Shown here: piece by piece, positions 10,747 through 21,497 of the stretch
Numbering within the stretch: the first letter of the stretch is position 1
How the letters are laid out: each line of letters begins with the position of its first letter
Assembly (NCBI GenBank): GCA_025331435.1
Contig: JAIWNI010000166.1
Coordinates: forward strand, 1 to 39,161
Direction: 5' to 3'
Source: Choanephora cucurbitarum
Taxonomy: Eukaryota; Mucoromycota; Mucoromycetes; Mucorales; Choanephoraceae
Length of the DNA stretch: 39,161 nucleotides
Position numbers and translations under genes: made by a program
The notes under the pieces: model-generated
The model's input: the letters and a program-made list of their open reading frames with translations, nothing else
What the model was told of the DNA's origin: nothing
The model's database searches: none

Positions 10747-12842
10747 TAGAGTGAAAGAGATCTATATTTTTTATAATCAAAAGTTTTTTTTTCTTGAACT
10801 GCCATAAATGTTTAATTGAAGTCACAGTGCCAAATTAAGGGTGCCGTATAAAACCTGTGTACCCAGAGTTGAATAGTACTGATCAAGCCAAAAAGGTAGA
10901 AATTACATCAATCTATTAAATCGAATTTGCACGTATAGATCATAAGCATATTAGCAATTATAAAGATGCTGCTGCTGATCGATTCAAACATCTTCGCGTA
11001 AGCCACCATCTCCTAAAATTCGCTTCTTTGCTTTCTGACCTTCTGATCAAGCTATGAAGTCCAATAAACCAAACGAGTCAATATCCTGACCCGAAGAAAA
11101 ATAGGTAGATAGTGGTTTACTCCAAATCGACTCTCGGTTTCTAATCAGAGAATGCATAATAGGCTGCCGCACTATTTTTATCTTGAGCGGTCAACACAAG
11201 TTTACGGGTGATAAAGACAATAATGCAGAGTACCCTATTCTTCTCATCCGGTTTGCTCCTTGCACAACATTCAATTAGTCGATATATAAACATCAAAGTT
11301 GTCCAAGCAGTTATTAACAACGACTAGCTGTACAAAAATTGCATGGATGTTTTCAAAAGTAGTAATGATCATTCTTAACTACAAACAATCAACTGGCCTC
11401 ATTGATTGAACTTCATTCTAATTAGTGAAGCTATTGCCTACTATTTTGTTTATGAGTCGGTAAAATTACTTCCGTACATAAGTATACTTTAATTCTTTTG
11501 AACGACTACATGCTACCACAAAAAAAAGCCTTCATTTAACTATGCATTCAATTTAAAAGTATTTTTTAGTCTCTCTACTAATTAAAAAAATACCTTTTGA
11601 ATACGTTGGTATTTTTACTCTGTGTCTCATCTGAGACTAATAGTTGGAATATGACTTTTTGAGCCAATAAAAAGCCTTCCCTGAATAATTGTGTTTATGA
11701 CTACTGTAAAATAGGCATTTTGAAGCATGGAAAGAACAAACTTCTCACAAAGGTCCTTAATACAATGATCCTCCTCTTGTGTCCACTAAGGCTGCAAGAG
11801 GTAGGACACACTACTATCTTTTATATAAATATCAAACCAATGTCATTTTAAATAAAAATGGTTTCTTTCTCCAAACACTAAGTTGGTCTTAACAAGTACA
11901 AGCGGTTCTAAGCTAGAACTGAACAAATCTATTATCAAATCCTTCTACAATGTAAGATCCCCAAGCGTTCAAAAGCACAGTGTTTTTTGCCTCATCCCTC
12001 CTACAGTAACATAAAACTCATTGTTGTATTTTTTTGCCTTTTATTTTGTATATCTATTGTTATATAAATAAAGATTTACAGCCCATTCAAGTTCTCTTTT
12101 CAATCCGCAACACCTCCCAAAATCTTCTTGGCTTTGCATAAGGACCATTTTATGTATGTTTATGTTTTCGTTCCTATATATCAGATACTTGAGTTTTCTC
12201 TTCTCAATTTGTGTAAACTATGACTCTAATCACAAATATAAGAGTAAAAATACAATAGGACTGTTCGTATAATAGCACACAAATAGAGCTTTAGCTTGTT
12301 ATGTGTCATCTTATGTCCAAATATATCATTACTCAGAAATCTCTCCTAAAAGTTTTCTTTTATTGTGAGAAAAACAACACAATAAATACAATTTGATAAA
12401 ACTTCTGAGAGCAATGAATTCATTGTTTGCTCATACCTCCAACAAACTTGGAGTCTAATTATACCATATAGTTAAGTAGGCTAAATGCCCTAGTAAAGTT
12501 TGATAGAGAGAGAAAGATACTTTGCTGACTACTATGAATTCAGAGATGAATAGTGTATCGACACACTGACTTAAAGGCTGTTAATTTCAAAAATCAGTCT
12601 TCGAAAAGAACAGCTTCCTTTCTCGTCACACAGAACCAAGTGTTCAGGATTGATATCTATATATATATATATATATGTATCTAGACATATATCTGTTTTT
12701 CTTTCTTTCTTTCTTTTGCTTTTTAACTGTTAAATAATTTTCTTTTCTGCACAATTTCAAGTCGTCGAAAAGGCAAAAGGAAGGCCCAGGCTTTTAGGTA
12801 TGATCTGGAGTCAACTCGGGTGAACAATCCTCCTGTTTTGAG
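10747..12842. other. long intergenic region upstream of the Fanzor-like locus
   Basis: About 2.1 kb, AT-rich, with no supported gene, tRNA or terminal repeat. One plus-strand stretch, about 11102-11275, is open for 57 codons after a TAG and reads IGCRTIFILSGQHKFTGD; it has no start codon and is not identified. An (AT)n microsatellite lies at 12658-12676, and a TTTC-rich tract follows at about 12698-12720. Confidence 0.45.
12658..12676. repeat. (AT)n microsatellite
   Basis: About nine uninterrupted AT units, 170 bp upstream of the Fanzor-like open frame. Confidence 0.85.
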
Positions 12843-14533
12843 ATGGGTATCTCAAGCAAACGTCCATTTGGTGAAGTAGAATCTGAGGGACCGAGTAGCA
12901 GAAAGCGTATAAAAGGAAAAGGTCGCGAGGATGATGGTATGCTTTTAGAAGCTTTGCACAATGAAATGCAACGAAGGCTAGAGGCAAAAATACGCAACGC
13001 ATTAAATAGTGATGGTGATCTTGCTCATTTAAAAAAAAACTTTACTTAAGTCTACAAGGTTAGAGAAGGGTGTAGTAACTGACGCTGAATCAAATCATGG
13101 TTTTCCGGCTGGCTCTATTGAGAGATATATTAAAAGAAATAGAGCAACAAAGAAGAATCATCAACACTGGGTTGACCATGTCCAAGACGCATTTGATAAT
13201 ACTGTTGAAAACATGAGAGCTCAGCTTGCTACTCCAACGCTCTCTAAACTGCATACTCCTGTAACAGAAGCTCAAAGCTCCATTGTTGAACAACAGCCTA
13301 ATCATAAACAGTGCAGAACCTTCACAATGGCCATGCGACAGATCATTCGAAAAGACTTGAAGCCAGACATAAAGGATCATTTTATAAAGACTTTGAATGA
13401 AGCGATTGAGAATGTAACTGATTACATCTCCTGTTATACTTTCAAGGTGTACAACGCTTTTCTCTTGATGCTTAACTATGCATTTCTTGTTGATGATGCA
13501 GGTGCTATATCTTTGCAAGAGTCTCGAGGTAAAGCTTTGTCAAACATTCTTCCAACTTCTGGGTCACCATCAAATCAGGAATTCCTGCCTCCTCCACTTG
13601 CATCAAACTGCGTAGAATCCAGAGCGTTTGAAAAGCTTTACTAAAACATCTTTGACCAGAGTCATCTTCAAATTATTCACAGTGCCTATTTCGGTCCTAT
13701 AGGTACCAAGCAAGATACTTTAAACAAGAACCCTATTACCAAAGCTTTTGTGGATGCAATGCCTCCTAGAGAGGAGGAAAAATGTACCGTCGACACCTAC
13801 TTGATAAAGAAAGCCTACTCCATGTATTTAGTAAACTTTAAAAATATGTGGACCCGCCCTGGTCGTTTTAGAAAGACAACAAATCAGCTATTAAGTCATT
13901 TACTGCGTATCCACCTTGCCCCTGAGCGAACCAAACAGTATGATTATTGTCTCTCACAGTCAAAGCAAGACCATCAAAAAATAAAGAAGACCCAAAATCA
14001 TGTCTACCTGTCAACCATTTCTCTTTCCTCAATTAGTTTGATTAATAACTCAAGAAGTCATCGACGAAATCTGTTCAAGAAAGAAAGAAGAAAGCTAAAG
14101 ACAATGCTCAAAAGATATAACGAAACTAATTTCAAAGATAAAAAATGGAAAACTAGATCAGACCGCTGTCAAGATAGAATAGATACGTACGAAGAAATTT
14201 TGAAAAATGAGGCGAGTATTTTAGGATTAGTGGATACAATGTCATGCTAATGTTATTTTTTTGGGTTTCAACAGAGGTTAGCAATTCCAAAAGGAAAACT
14301 AAAACAGCAAGAGAAACCAAACCTTATTGGTGATGACAATAATGAGTTACTTGATCTCATGAACCTTGCCGAAGAACTTCCTGCAGCAGAAGGTCGCATC
14401 CTAGAACTGGAAGATAATGCTACGCAAGACAACAATGACACTCCCAGAAGAAGAATAAAAGCCTTGGTAGCTATTCTAAGAGCAACTTTGTATTCAAATC
14501 CTCAAGAAAAAATTACGATAAAACATTTTCAAG

Positions 14534-14588
14534 GTAAAGTTAGTTAGCAAACAAAGCTTGTCTGAAGCATGACTGACCATTTGAACAG
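14534..14588 (+). other. intron within the Fanzor-like locus
   Basis: GTAAAG donor at 14534 and TTTGAACAG acceptor ending at 14588. Removing it joins FQ-G/AA to give KHFQEQTSDLSPK in one frame. Its intact splice signals and phase show that the locus was a spliced eukaryotic gene and not a recent bacterial insertion. Confidence 0.75.
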
Positions 14589-15723
14589 AACAAACTTCAG
14601 ATTTGAGTCCAAAAGAATCAGACGTCTGTATGATGATTGCCAATGTAATCTCTCCCTACATGTCATTGCCAAGACATCGAAATTTTTTTCAATATAACAT
14701 TCCCTTCTTCTTGATGGCAAATACTATCTTTCGTGATATCGGACAGACAAAGCGAATAGCCTCTCTTTGTCCTTTGACAAGCTCTTCCCAGCTGGATGCT
14801 CTCCATTTGGATGCACCATCTCTTTTCAGTCTCTTTTGCGGAACTAACGCAAAAATAAAACCACTAAATGTTCATGATTTTGATGGAAACGTTATCACCA
14901 CAAGACAGCTTGCAACTGAACAAAAGGATGCTATGTTAAGTTCTTTTTTTGATTTGAAAACTACTTGCTATTTGTAATAAATGGAAGCATGCGTTTGGTT
15001 ACTACATGGTTATACTTCCTGGTGCAAAAACAGTTCGTATCTGTAACACACTTGATAACGCTTCACCAGCCAACACATGTCAGCCGATCAAGTCTCAAGA
15101 AGAAACTCAGCCGCCATCGTCTGCATCTATACCAACTTCACCACTGGCTCCCAACACAAATTTTTCTAAGACTGAAGCCAACAGACTCCAACATGAAATA
15201 ACTCAAGTATCTAATCAGCTCAAACAAGCATGTAAGGCAAGAGGAGATTTTATTCTCAGAAACAAGATCAGGGAGCTGAAGGAACAGTGGGTGTTACAAA
15301 ATAAAACGATGCTGAACAAAACTCTCCGAGAGAGAGCAAACAAAGCTCTTGCGTCAAACCAAGATCTTTATGAACAAATAGCGCAGATAAGAAGAAATCG
15401 AAAGCAGCTTGATGAAGATATCTATATTCAAAGAAACAAACTTAAAAAGCTAAAGCATGACGCCTACTTCCTGAGAAATCCGAAAGGACAACAGCCTGCA
15501 CAGACGTCTACAAAAATGATTACATCTGAAGAATACAAGTGTTTCGAGAATGTTGACAATGTAACGATTGATGGGAGTATATTAGAAAAGCAAGATGAAG
15601 TTAGGTTTTCTGGGACTGATAATGGAATTGTCTCTATATCTGAAACAGCACCATTTTCTTTGAGAAAATTAAGATATCACCTCCAGTTGTATGATACATA
15701 CAAAACACCTACTTCTACATATC

Positions 15724-15778
15724 GTAAGTTGTTATCACTGTTGCTATTACTTAAGTATGCTTACTGACTTACTCATAG
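15724..15778 (+). other. intron within the Fanzor-like locus, between RuvC-I and RuvC-III
   Basis: GTAAGT donor and CTCATAG acceptor, with a CTGAC branch-like sequence near 15764. Removal joins TPTSTYP to TVSDLSTTD. It is 55 nt, like the introns of neighbouring host genes. Confidence 0.8.
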
Positions 15779-16551
15779 CAACAGTATCAGACTTATCAAC
15801 CACTGATAAAGAATTACTAAGTATTCCTAAGACATTCAAAATCAATCATAGGGATTTGCATTTTCGAAGCGGTGGTTATGCTTTTCAACACAGTCTGCAA
15901 CGTGCAAAAGATACTCCAGAAGGTCAAGAAGTACAAGCAGCGGAGGAAGCTCTCTCACAATACTCTCTAAAAACAGCTATAACTCTTGAAGGCGCTATAT
16001 TCGCATACAATGCGTATCAAGAGTATAAACATACATTAAGAAGATTTTATTACAGCCCTGCTCGCAATAGAAGTAGGAAGCGGTATGAAATGAGACAAGA
16101 AAAGGCTTATGATCGAACATGCTCAGCTGAAAGGAAGTATGGCCAGCAACAACAACAACGGCAGGCATTTCATATTATGTTCGTGGGTGATAGAGGCTAC
16201 GGTGTTGGCTCGTTCATTCAAGGACATGTTCGTCTAGGTGGTTCATGGAAGCCGAAGAAGCATAGTCTTTATACATCAGTATGTATAACCAATGAACATA
16301 ACACGTCTCAAGTCTGTGTTTTTTGCTTTGAAAAAATAAGTCATCCATTGAGAGTTGTAAAGGAGAATGGAAGAGAAAGTCTGAAAACGATCAATGGCAC
16401 CTCTATATGCAACAACAAGGCTTGTGTTCTTAATTCAGCAAAACAATCCCACAAACCAAGAGACTCTCTTTCAGCCCTAGCCATTGGTATCTCTGGTGCA
16501 TCTAGACTGATCGGCAAAGGAACTCTTGATGTATTCAACCCGTACCTTTAA

Positions 16552-17789
16552 CAAAAGCAATCAATTCTACATTATACTCTTTTTTTTTTTTGCTGTCTCT
16601 TTTCCTAAAACGAAACAGGACTAGGCTTAACGCCGATGGCGCGTGTGTACCTTTTAGGGTAAGTTTTTAAATGTTTATTTAAAATATAATTAACCCTTTC
16701 CTTCTATCTACATCCACATTTATTCATCCACTGCACCTTTAAACAAATTTGTAAGTTTTCATTTCAATCAACTCAAACTCAGAATACTAATGTTTTTTGC
16801 GACTCATAGTGTCAATACCCTCTCAGTATACAAAGCAAAATAAATATTACACGCCGATCACTAATTGAAGGCCAATCGGAGGATGAAGGCATTGAGGTTT
16901 ATGCTTATTAAGCACTTCAATCTCAATATGATGATAGAATACTTGGTTTTACTTGGTACATCCGATTGAAAAGATCTCTCTTTGATGTTGAATTCTGCTT
17001 GGAGGTTTCGAAGTGCCTGTCAGCCTCGTTGACTTTACCATGACTATATTCCGATGAACCAACTATGGCATAATGGTGATCAAAGAAAGAAGATAGTAAG
17101 CCTACTCGAAGGAAGGATATATACTGTTTTGCAAGAATCTCTAAAAACATAAATTTAAATGACATTTGACATCAGTTGAGTAACCATATGATATAAAACT
17201 TTTCTTTATGTGTTAAAGATGTTCTGCTTGTCAAAACAAAAAAATGGCAAACCAGCCAGATCTGAAAAAAACATCATATAAGCACTAGATCAATAGAGAT
17301 ACAAGCGAATTATGTAAACCAAAGCTTTTGAGTGCCATAAACAGAAACAAAGTCATTAGTTCTGTTCTTCTTTTGATCCAAAGTCAAGGATACAGTACTT
17401 TCTTTAATTGCTTTTCTCTGTACGTTGTCTTGTTTTGACCCTCTATTTCTGCACAAATCTCATTATTAGTTAACATTGAGATCCAAACAAATATAAAGAC
17501 TTTTCTGATCTAATTGATAGATTTAGCTCTGCCTTCTTTTTATTTTTTACTTAATCTCATATCATAAATTTTGTAGTTTTGCTTGGATCCAAAAAACACA
17601 GCCAAACTGAGCGAAGGGCTGCTGTTTTTTTATAAGGATAATTAGATCTAAGATAGGCTATCTTTATGCTATCTTTTCTCCTCCAAAGCAGTGAGCGCTC
17701 ATTCAATAAAGACAAAAATAGAAAATTATGCTTGATCGCGATAGCTTTTTCCCTCCTCTTTCTTTACAGTCCTGTCGTTATTGACATAT
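16552..17789. other. intergenic region downstream of the Fanzor-like locus
   Basis: AT-rich except for a GC-richer patch at about 16617-16660 that contains CGCC-GAT-GGCG, a perfect 4-bp stem with 3-nt loop. A second small inverted repeat, CCGAT/ATCGG with a 17-nt loop, occurs at about 16855-16881. In studied Fanzor and TnpB loci the guide RNA comes from the 3' end of the gene and its flank, so this patch is a candidate, but nothing here proves it. No terminal inverted repeats or target duplication were seen. 16900-17700 holds nothing recognisable. The last 60 bp are CT-rich ahead of the next ATG. Confidence 0.4.
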
Positions 17790-19245
17790 ATGGTTGCGCA
17801 AGATAAGTTTACCGGCTATGCAGGCTTACAGCCTTTTGTGTTAGAAGACGAAAGTACACACTTACAGGTGCTTCAGTTTGAACCTCGGCCTTTGGATGAG
17901 GATGAAGTGGAAATCAAGGTGGCAGCTTGCGGAATGTAAGCACTCAAACTGTTGAAACAAAGCAGGTCTTGCTAAACTTCTATCTATGTCTAGCTGCGGC
18001 TCGGACGTTCATCAACTAACAAATGTAAGAGATACAGTACGATCAATAAATACACTATTCTCATTTCACCTTGTACCTTTTTCCGCATTATTTAGGGCTG
18101 GAAACGAGCAACCTATCCTATAATTACTGGCCATGAATTCATAGGTCAAATTACAGCTATTGGCGACAAAGTCCAATCACTTCATGTGGGTCAGCGAGTT
18201 GGCGTTAGTCCCGTTTGCAGGTCATGTGGGAATTGTGTTCAATGTCAGACTGAACATGCTCAACTTTGTCCAAGCAAAGTAACAACTTATAATGGAAAAT
18301 ACAAAGGGCACACTACTTATGGTGTAAGTTGACAGAATCCTCTCTTTTCTTTCTTTCTTTCTCTCTCTGATCCATGTAATTACAACCAACCAAATTTCAG
18401 GGTTATGCAGATAGAGTGCGAGTTCAAGCAAGATGGGCAATTCCAATTCCCGACAACATTGACTCTGAAGAAGGTGCCCCTTTGTAAGCAGTATTTATAG
18501 ATCCATTGTCAACACTAACTAACACAGCACAAAAACAATAGGCTTTGCGCAGGCATTACGACGTAAGATTATTGAATTTGTTTAGGGAAATCCAAAGAAC
18601 TGACATAGATCATCCACAGCTACCTTCCTTTCAAGCATTATGAGATTGATGATACCAAATCTGTTGGAGTAATCGGTATTGGTGGCCTTGGCCATTTAGC
18701 TGTAATAACCATTTCTTTCTTATCTGTTTATATTTCGACTCATACTTTTCTACAAATAGCTTCAATGGGCGCGTGCAAAGAAATGTCCTAATATATTTGC
18801 TATTTCTACTTCGTCAAGAAAAAGCGATGATGCTTACAAATTAGGTGCTACTGACTTTGTTCTCATGGATAAGGAGGGACAGTTTGATGATAAGTATGCT
18901 CAGTGTGTCGATGTACTGCTTGTCTGTGGGTCGGGCAAATCTACCAACTGGGGAAAACTCACTGAGCTTGTGAAGACAAGAGGCAAGATCGTGCTGATTG
19001 ATCTACCAGATGAGCCTGTATCTTTGCCACTTGCAGCATTGATCTATCGACACATTAGCTTAGTTGGTACATTCGTCGGTAGTCATGAAGATTTGAAGGA
19101 AATGTTGGCTTTTGCCAGTGAGACTGGTGTTCGCCCTTGGATTCAGACTGTTGAAAATACATTAGAAGGTGTCAATGATGGCCTTAAAAATCTAATGCAA
19201 GGAAAGGCTCATTATAGATTAGTTATTAAGGGCGAAGGCCGTTAG
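17790..19245 (+). CDS. NADP-dependent zinc alcohol dehydrogenase, Adh6/cinnamyl type
   Basis: Reduces aldehydes (cinnamaldehyde, fusel aldehydes) with NADPH in characterised relatives. Seven exons: 17790-17935, 17994-18024, 18096-18323, 18401-18483, 18542-18562, 18620-18701, 18760-19245; 358 residues, the usual family length. One exon is only 21 nt. Catalytic zinc ligands: the Cys of CGSDVH, the His of GHEF, and the Cys of LCAGITTY. Structural zinc: C-x2-C-x2-C-x7-C in CGNCVQCQTEHAQLC. Nucleotide fold: GIGGLGHLALQWA. STSSRK after the second strand fits NADP(H) preference, as in yeast Adh6. The ATG was chosen because it follows a T-rich leader and gives the expected VAQDKFTGYAG start. AATAAA at 19249-19254 follows the stop by 3 bp. 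It converges on the aminotransferase gene. Confidence 0.93.
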
Positions 19246-19303
19246 ACAAATAAATTTGGAACCAGTTGTGATTGCTTAAGGCGTCTATTTATTTAACAAC
19301 AGG

Positions 19304-20585
19304 TTACAAACCTTCCTTGGGCCACATCCAGCCAAAAGTGTCCTCAATTTCGCCTGATTGAATACCACGATATTCGTCATAAAGCTTCTTGAAGCCTTCT
19401 CCGATATCGGCTTGTTCTCCAGTTCCGATAACAATTGTTTGATCTCCACGAACGATTTTCTTGACAGGTGTAATAATAGCAGCAGTACCACAAGCAGCAA
19501 CTTCTTCAAATACACCCTCTTCAACTTCCTTCAAGGCAACTGCTCTCTCTTCAACCTTCCATCCAAGCTTTCTAGCGATGTCTTCAAGAGAGAGACGAGT
19601 AACTGATCGAAGAATACTGTTTGAATTGGGTGTGACAAAAGTACGAATACCGTTGGTATCTTTGTTGTAACAGAAGCAGCAAAAAACAAAAGAGAGAATA
19701 ATTAACAAGTGTTGACAGAAAACATGAATAAGTTTCGATTACCAGGATAAGTAAGAGCAACAAAATTAGATGTGGAGAATTCGTCAATGTAAGTATGAGT
19801 CTTTGCATCCAAGTGAAGTGTAAGGGCATAACCCGCTTTCTTTGCGTTCATTACATGACTGAAAGTTGGTGCATAGTTACCGCCCAACTTAGCAGATCCA
19901 GTTCCATTGGGTGCACCTTTTAAAAAGAAGATGTAATTGTTATCTTTCTGTTGTGTTGCTCAAAATCTTGCTTACTTCTATCAAAGTCCTCAATTACGAT
20001 AGCATCAACGGGCTTGACACCACCAGTATAGAAAGAGCCCACAGGCATAGCGAACACTACAAATGTGAACTCTTCAGCAGCACCCATACCAATATAGGGA
20101 CCACTGCCAAAAAGAAGAGGACGAATATAGAGAGAGCCTCCGCTTTCTTTTGGGGGAACGTATTCAAGGTTAGCATCAACACAACGGCGAACACCTTCCA
20201 TAAAGACTTCTTCAGGAACGCTAGGCATGAAACCCATTTGGGCACTGTGAACCATTCTGGCTGCATTGGCTTGAGGACGGAAGATACGGACACGACCTTC
20301 TGTATCACGGAAAGCTTTCAACCCTTCGAAACACTAAAAAGAACAACAATAAACCTTAATTGTTTGCTCTTTATGTCTGATATTTCTTCTATATACCTGT
20401 TGACCATAATTAAGGCCAGTAGCGCACATATGAACACCTAAATAAGGGTTCGTTTCCATAACACCATTATCCCAGCCCTTCTCCAAAGTCCAGGTATACT
20501 TGACAAAACCATTCAAATCTCTATATTGAAATCCCATGGTTGAGAAATCAAAAGTTGCTGATGCAGGTGTGACAGGCTTAGACAT
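19304..20585 (-). CDS. branched-chain amino acid aminotransferase (class IV, PLP)
   Basis: Interconverts Leu/Ile/Val and their 2-oxo acids with glutamate. Four exons on the minus strand: 20585-20397, 20333-19976, 19916-19743, 19659-19304; 358 residues. Introns of 59-83 nt are all GT-AG. Motifs: TWTLEKGWDNG and GLNYGQQCFEGLKAFR (fold-type IV N-domain); FRPQANAARM; SLYIRPLLFGSGP; and the PLP-binding lysine in SAKLGGNYAP (about residue 192). The segment IDEFSTSNFVAL replaces the 'EVGTMN' seen in animal and yeast enzymes; a related form occurs in other fungal class IV aminotransferases. No mitochondrial presequence is evident, so a cytosolic enzyme is likely (inference). AATAAA on its strand lies at 19288-19293. 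Confidence 0.92.
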
Positions 20586-21497
20586 GATATGCTTTTCTCT
20601 GTATTTTGATGAATACTCGTTATAAAAAGAAGAAAAGAGATGAAAAACGATTAAAATCTAAGCTCAGCTTTATCTAAACTAAAATGAAGCATCGCAAGGA
20701 TCATCTCCCTTTTTTTTTTCTAATGCCGATGTCAATGTTCCATTAGAAAGAGCAGATAATAATTCAGCATCAGCTGAAGTTTATGCTACTTTTCCATCAT
20801 CTAAGTCACACCCTATAGCAGTTACATTTGATTTAGCATTTTGAAACTGAAAGAAAAAGTGTAAGAGTGATACTTCAAAATGTGCTCTATCAAGATATTC
20901 GTGTCACTGGATCTCCAATCAAATCTCTAACACTAATCATAGTATTCTTACAACATTTAGGTATGAACAGAAGATGACGTTATAGTAGAGACAAAAGTAC
21001 ATGCTTTGATTATACGGTTTTATTTGGTCAATTCAAGGTATTGAAGAAAAGAGTAACCTTACTTATTCTAACTTTTACAAATTAATTTATACTAGCGCAT
21101 GTTACAATGACTTCATCAATAATACTGAACCAAGCGCATTATGAAGCATTGAACATGCCAGATAAAATAGATTATGTAAGAAGAAAAAGAGACAAGAGCT
21201 CTATCAGGTTCAGATCGCCACAATGCTTTCTTCAGCAGACTAAACGCGTTGCTTTGGGGAATACTTGAAAAGCTAATTTCATGCTAACCATGTAACACTT
21301 GTGTTTATCAAATTGGGGAAAAGGTCAATTTCTCCGAGGATTTTTTTTTCCAGATCGATGACAAAATGCTTATTGACATTGCACATGAAAAAAGAAAAAG
21401 AGATCGCAATTTGGCGTTTATCGTACATAACATATTCCTAGTTTCTTTTTTCTTTAGGCTTTATTCACAAACTATTTACACATAATAAATGAGAGAT
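20586..21497. other. intergenic region with a possible decayed coding fragment
   Basis: 20586-20700 is the leader and promoter of the aminotransferase gene. 20719-20990 is coding-like on the plus strand and is listed separately. 21000-21497 has no supported gene and several A- and T-runs. Confidence 0.45.
20719..20990 (+). pseudogene. possible decayed coding fragment, unidentified
   Basis: An open stretch reads NNSASAEVYATFPSSKSHP and AVTFDLAF before a TGA. Dropping one T of a T4 run just before that stop continues the frame into ETERKSVRVILQNVLYQDI and RVTGSPIKSL, ending about 20966. There is no ATG start or recognisable domain. The pattern of open frame plus one homopolymer shift resembles the other fossils in this window, but the open lengths (about 40 codons each) are not statistically decisive. 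Confidence 0.2.

Larger units (their letters stand above)
12843..16551 (+). pseudogene. Fanzor-like (eukaryotic TnpB relative) RuvC nuclease gene, interrupted
   Basis: One long coding locus of about 1180 codons once introns are allowed for. N-terminus MGISSKRPF..SSRKRIKGKGRE looks like a nuclear localisation signal. About 900 codons follow, with no domain I recognise apart from coiled-coil stretches at about 15175-15475. The C-terminal part carries the TnpB/Fanzor signature: RuvC-I RFSGTDNGIVSI (Asp codon 15618-15620); VGDRGYGVGSFIQGH; TNEHNTSQ with Glu at 16294-16296, the displaced glutamate typical of Fanzors; a zinc ribbon CVFC (16315-16326) and CNNKAC (16408-16425); and RuvC-III RDSLSALAIG (Asp 16462-16464). 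Clear introns: 14534-14588 and 15724-15778. Breaks: one extra A in an A9 run (13031-13039), an in-frame TAA (13642-13644), and one extra A in an A4 run (14957-14960). A TAA at 14248-14250 may lie inside a 45-nt intron ending at TTTCAACAG. The catalytic residues survive. Probably inactive unless the breaks are sequencing errors. Confidence 0.75.

Noticed and set aside
13642..13644. Recoding (readthrough or selenocysteine) at the TAA in the Fanzor-like gene
   Set aside because: TAA is not a selenocysteine codon, and two frameshifts elsewhere make simple decay or sequence error more likely.
12782..16635. Weak match between AGGCCCAGGCTTTTAGG (12782) and AGGACTAGGCTTAACGC (16617) as element ends
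   Set aside because: Only about 11 of 14 positions match, and the ends are not at clear boundaries; not enough for a terminal repeat.
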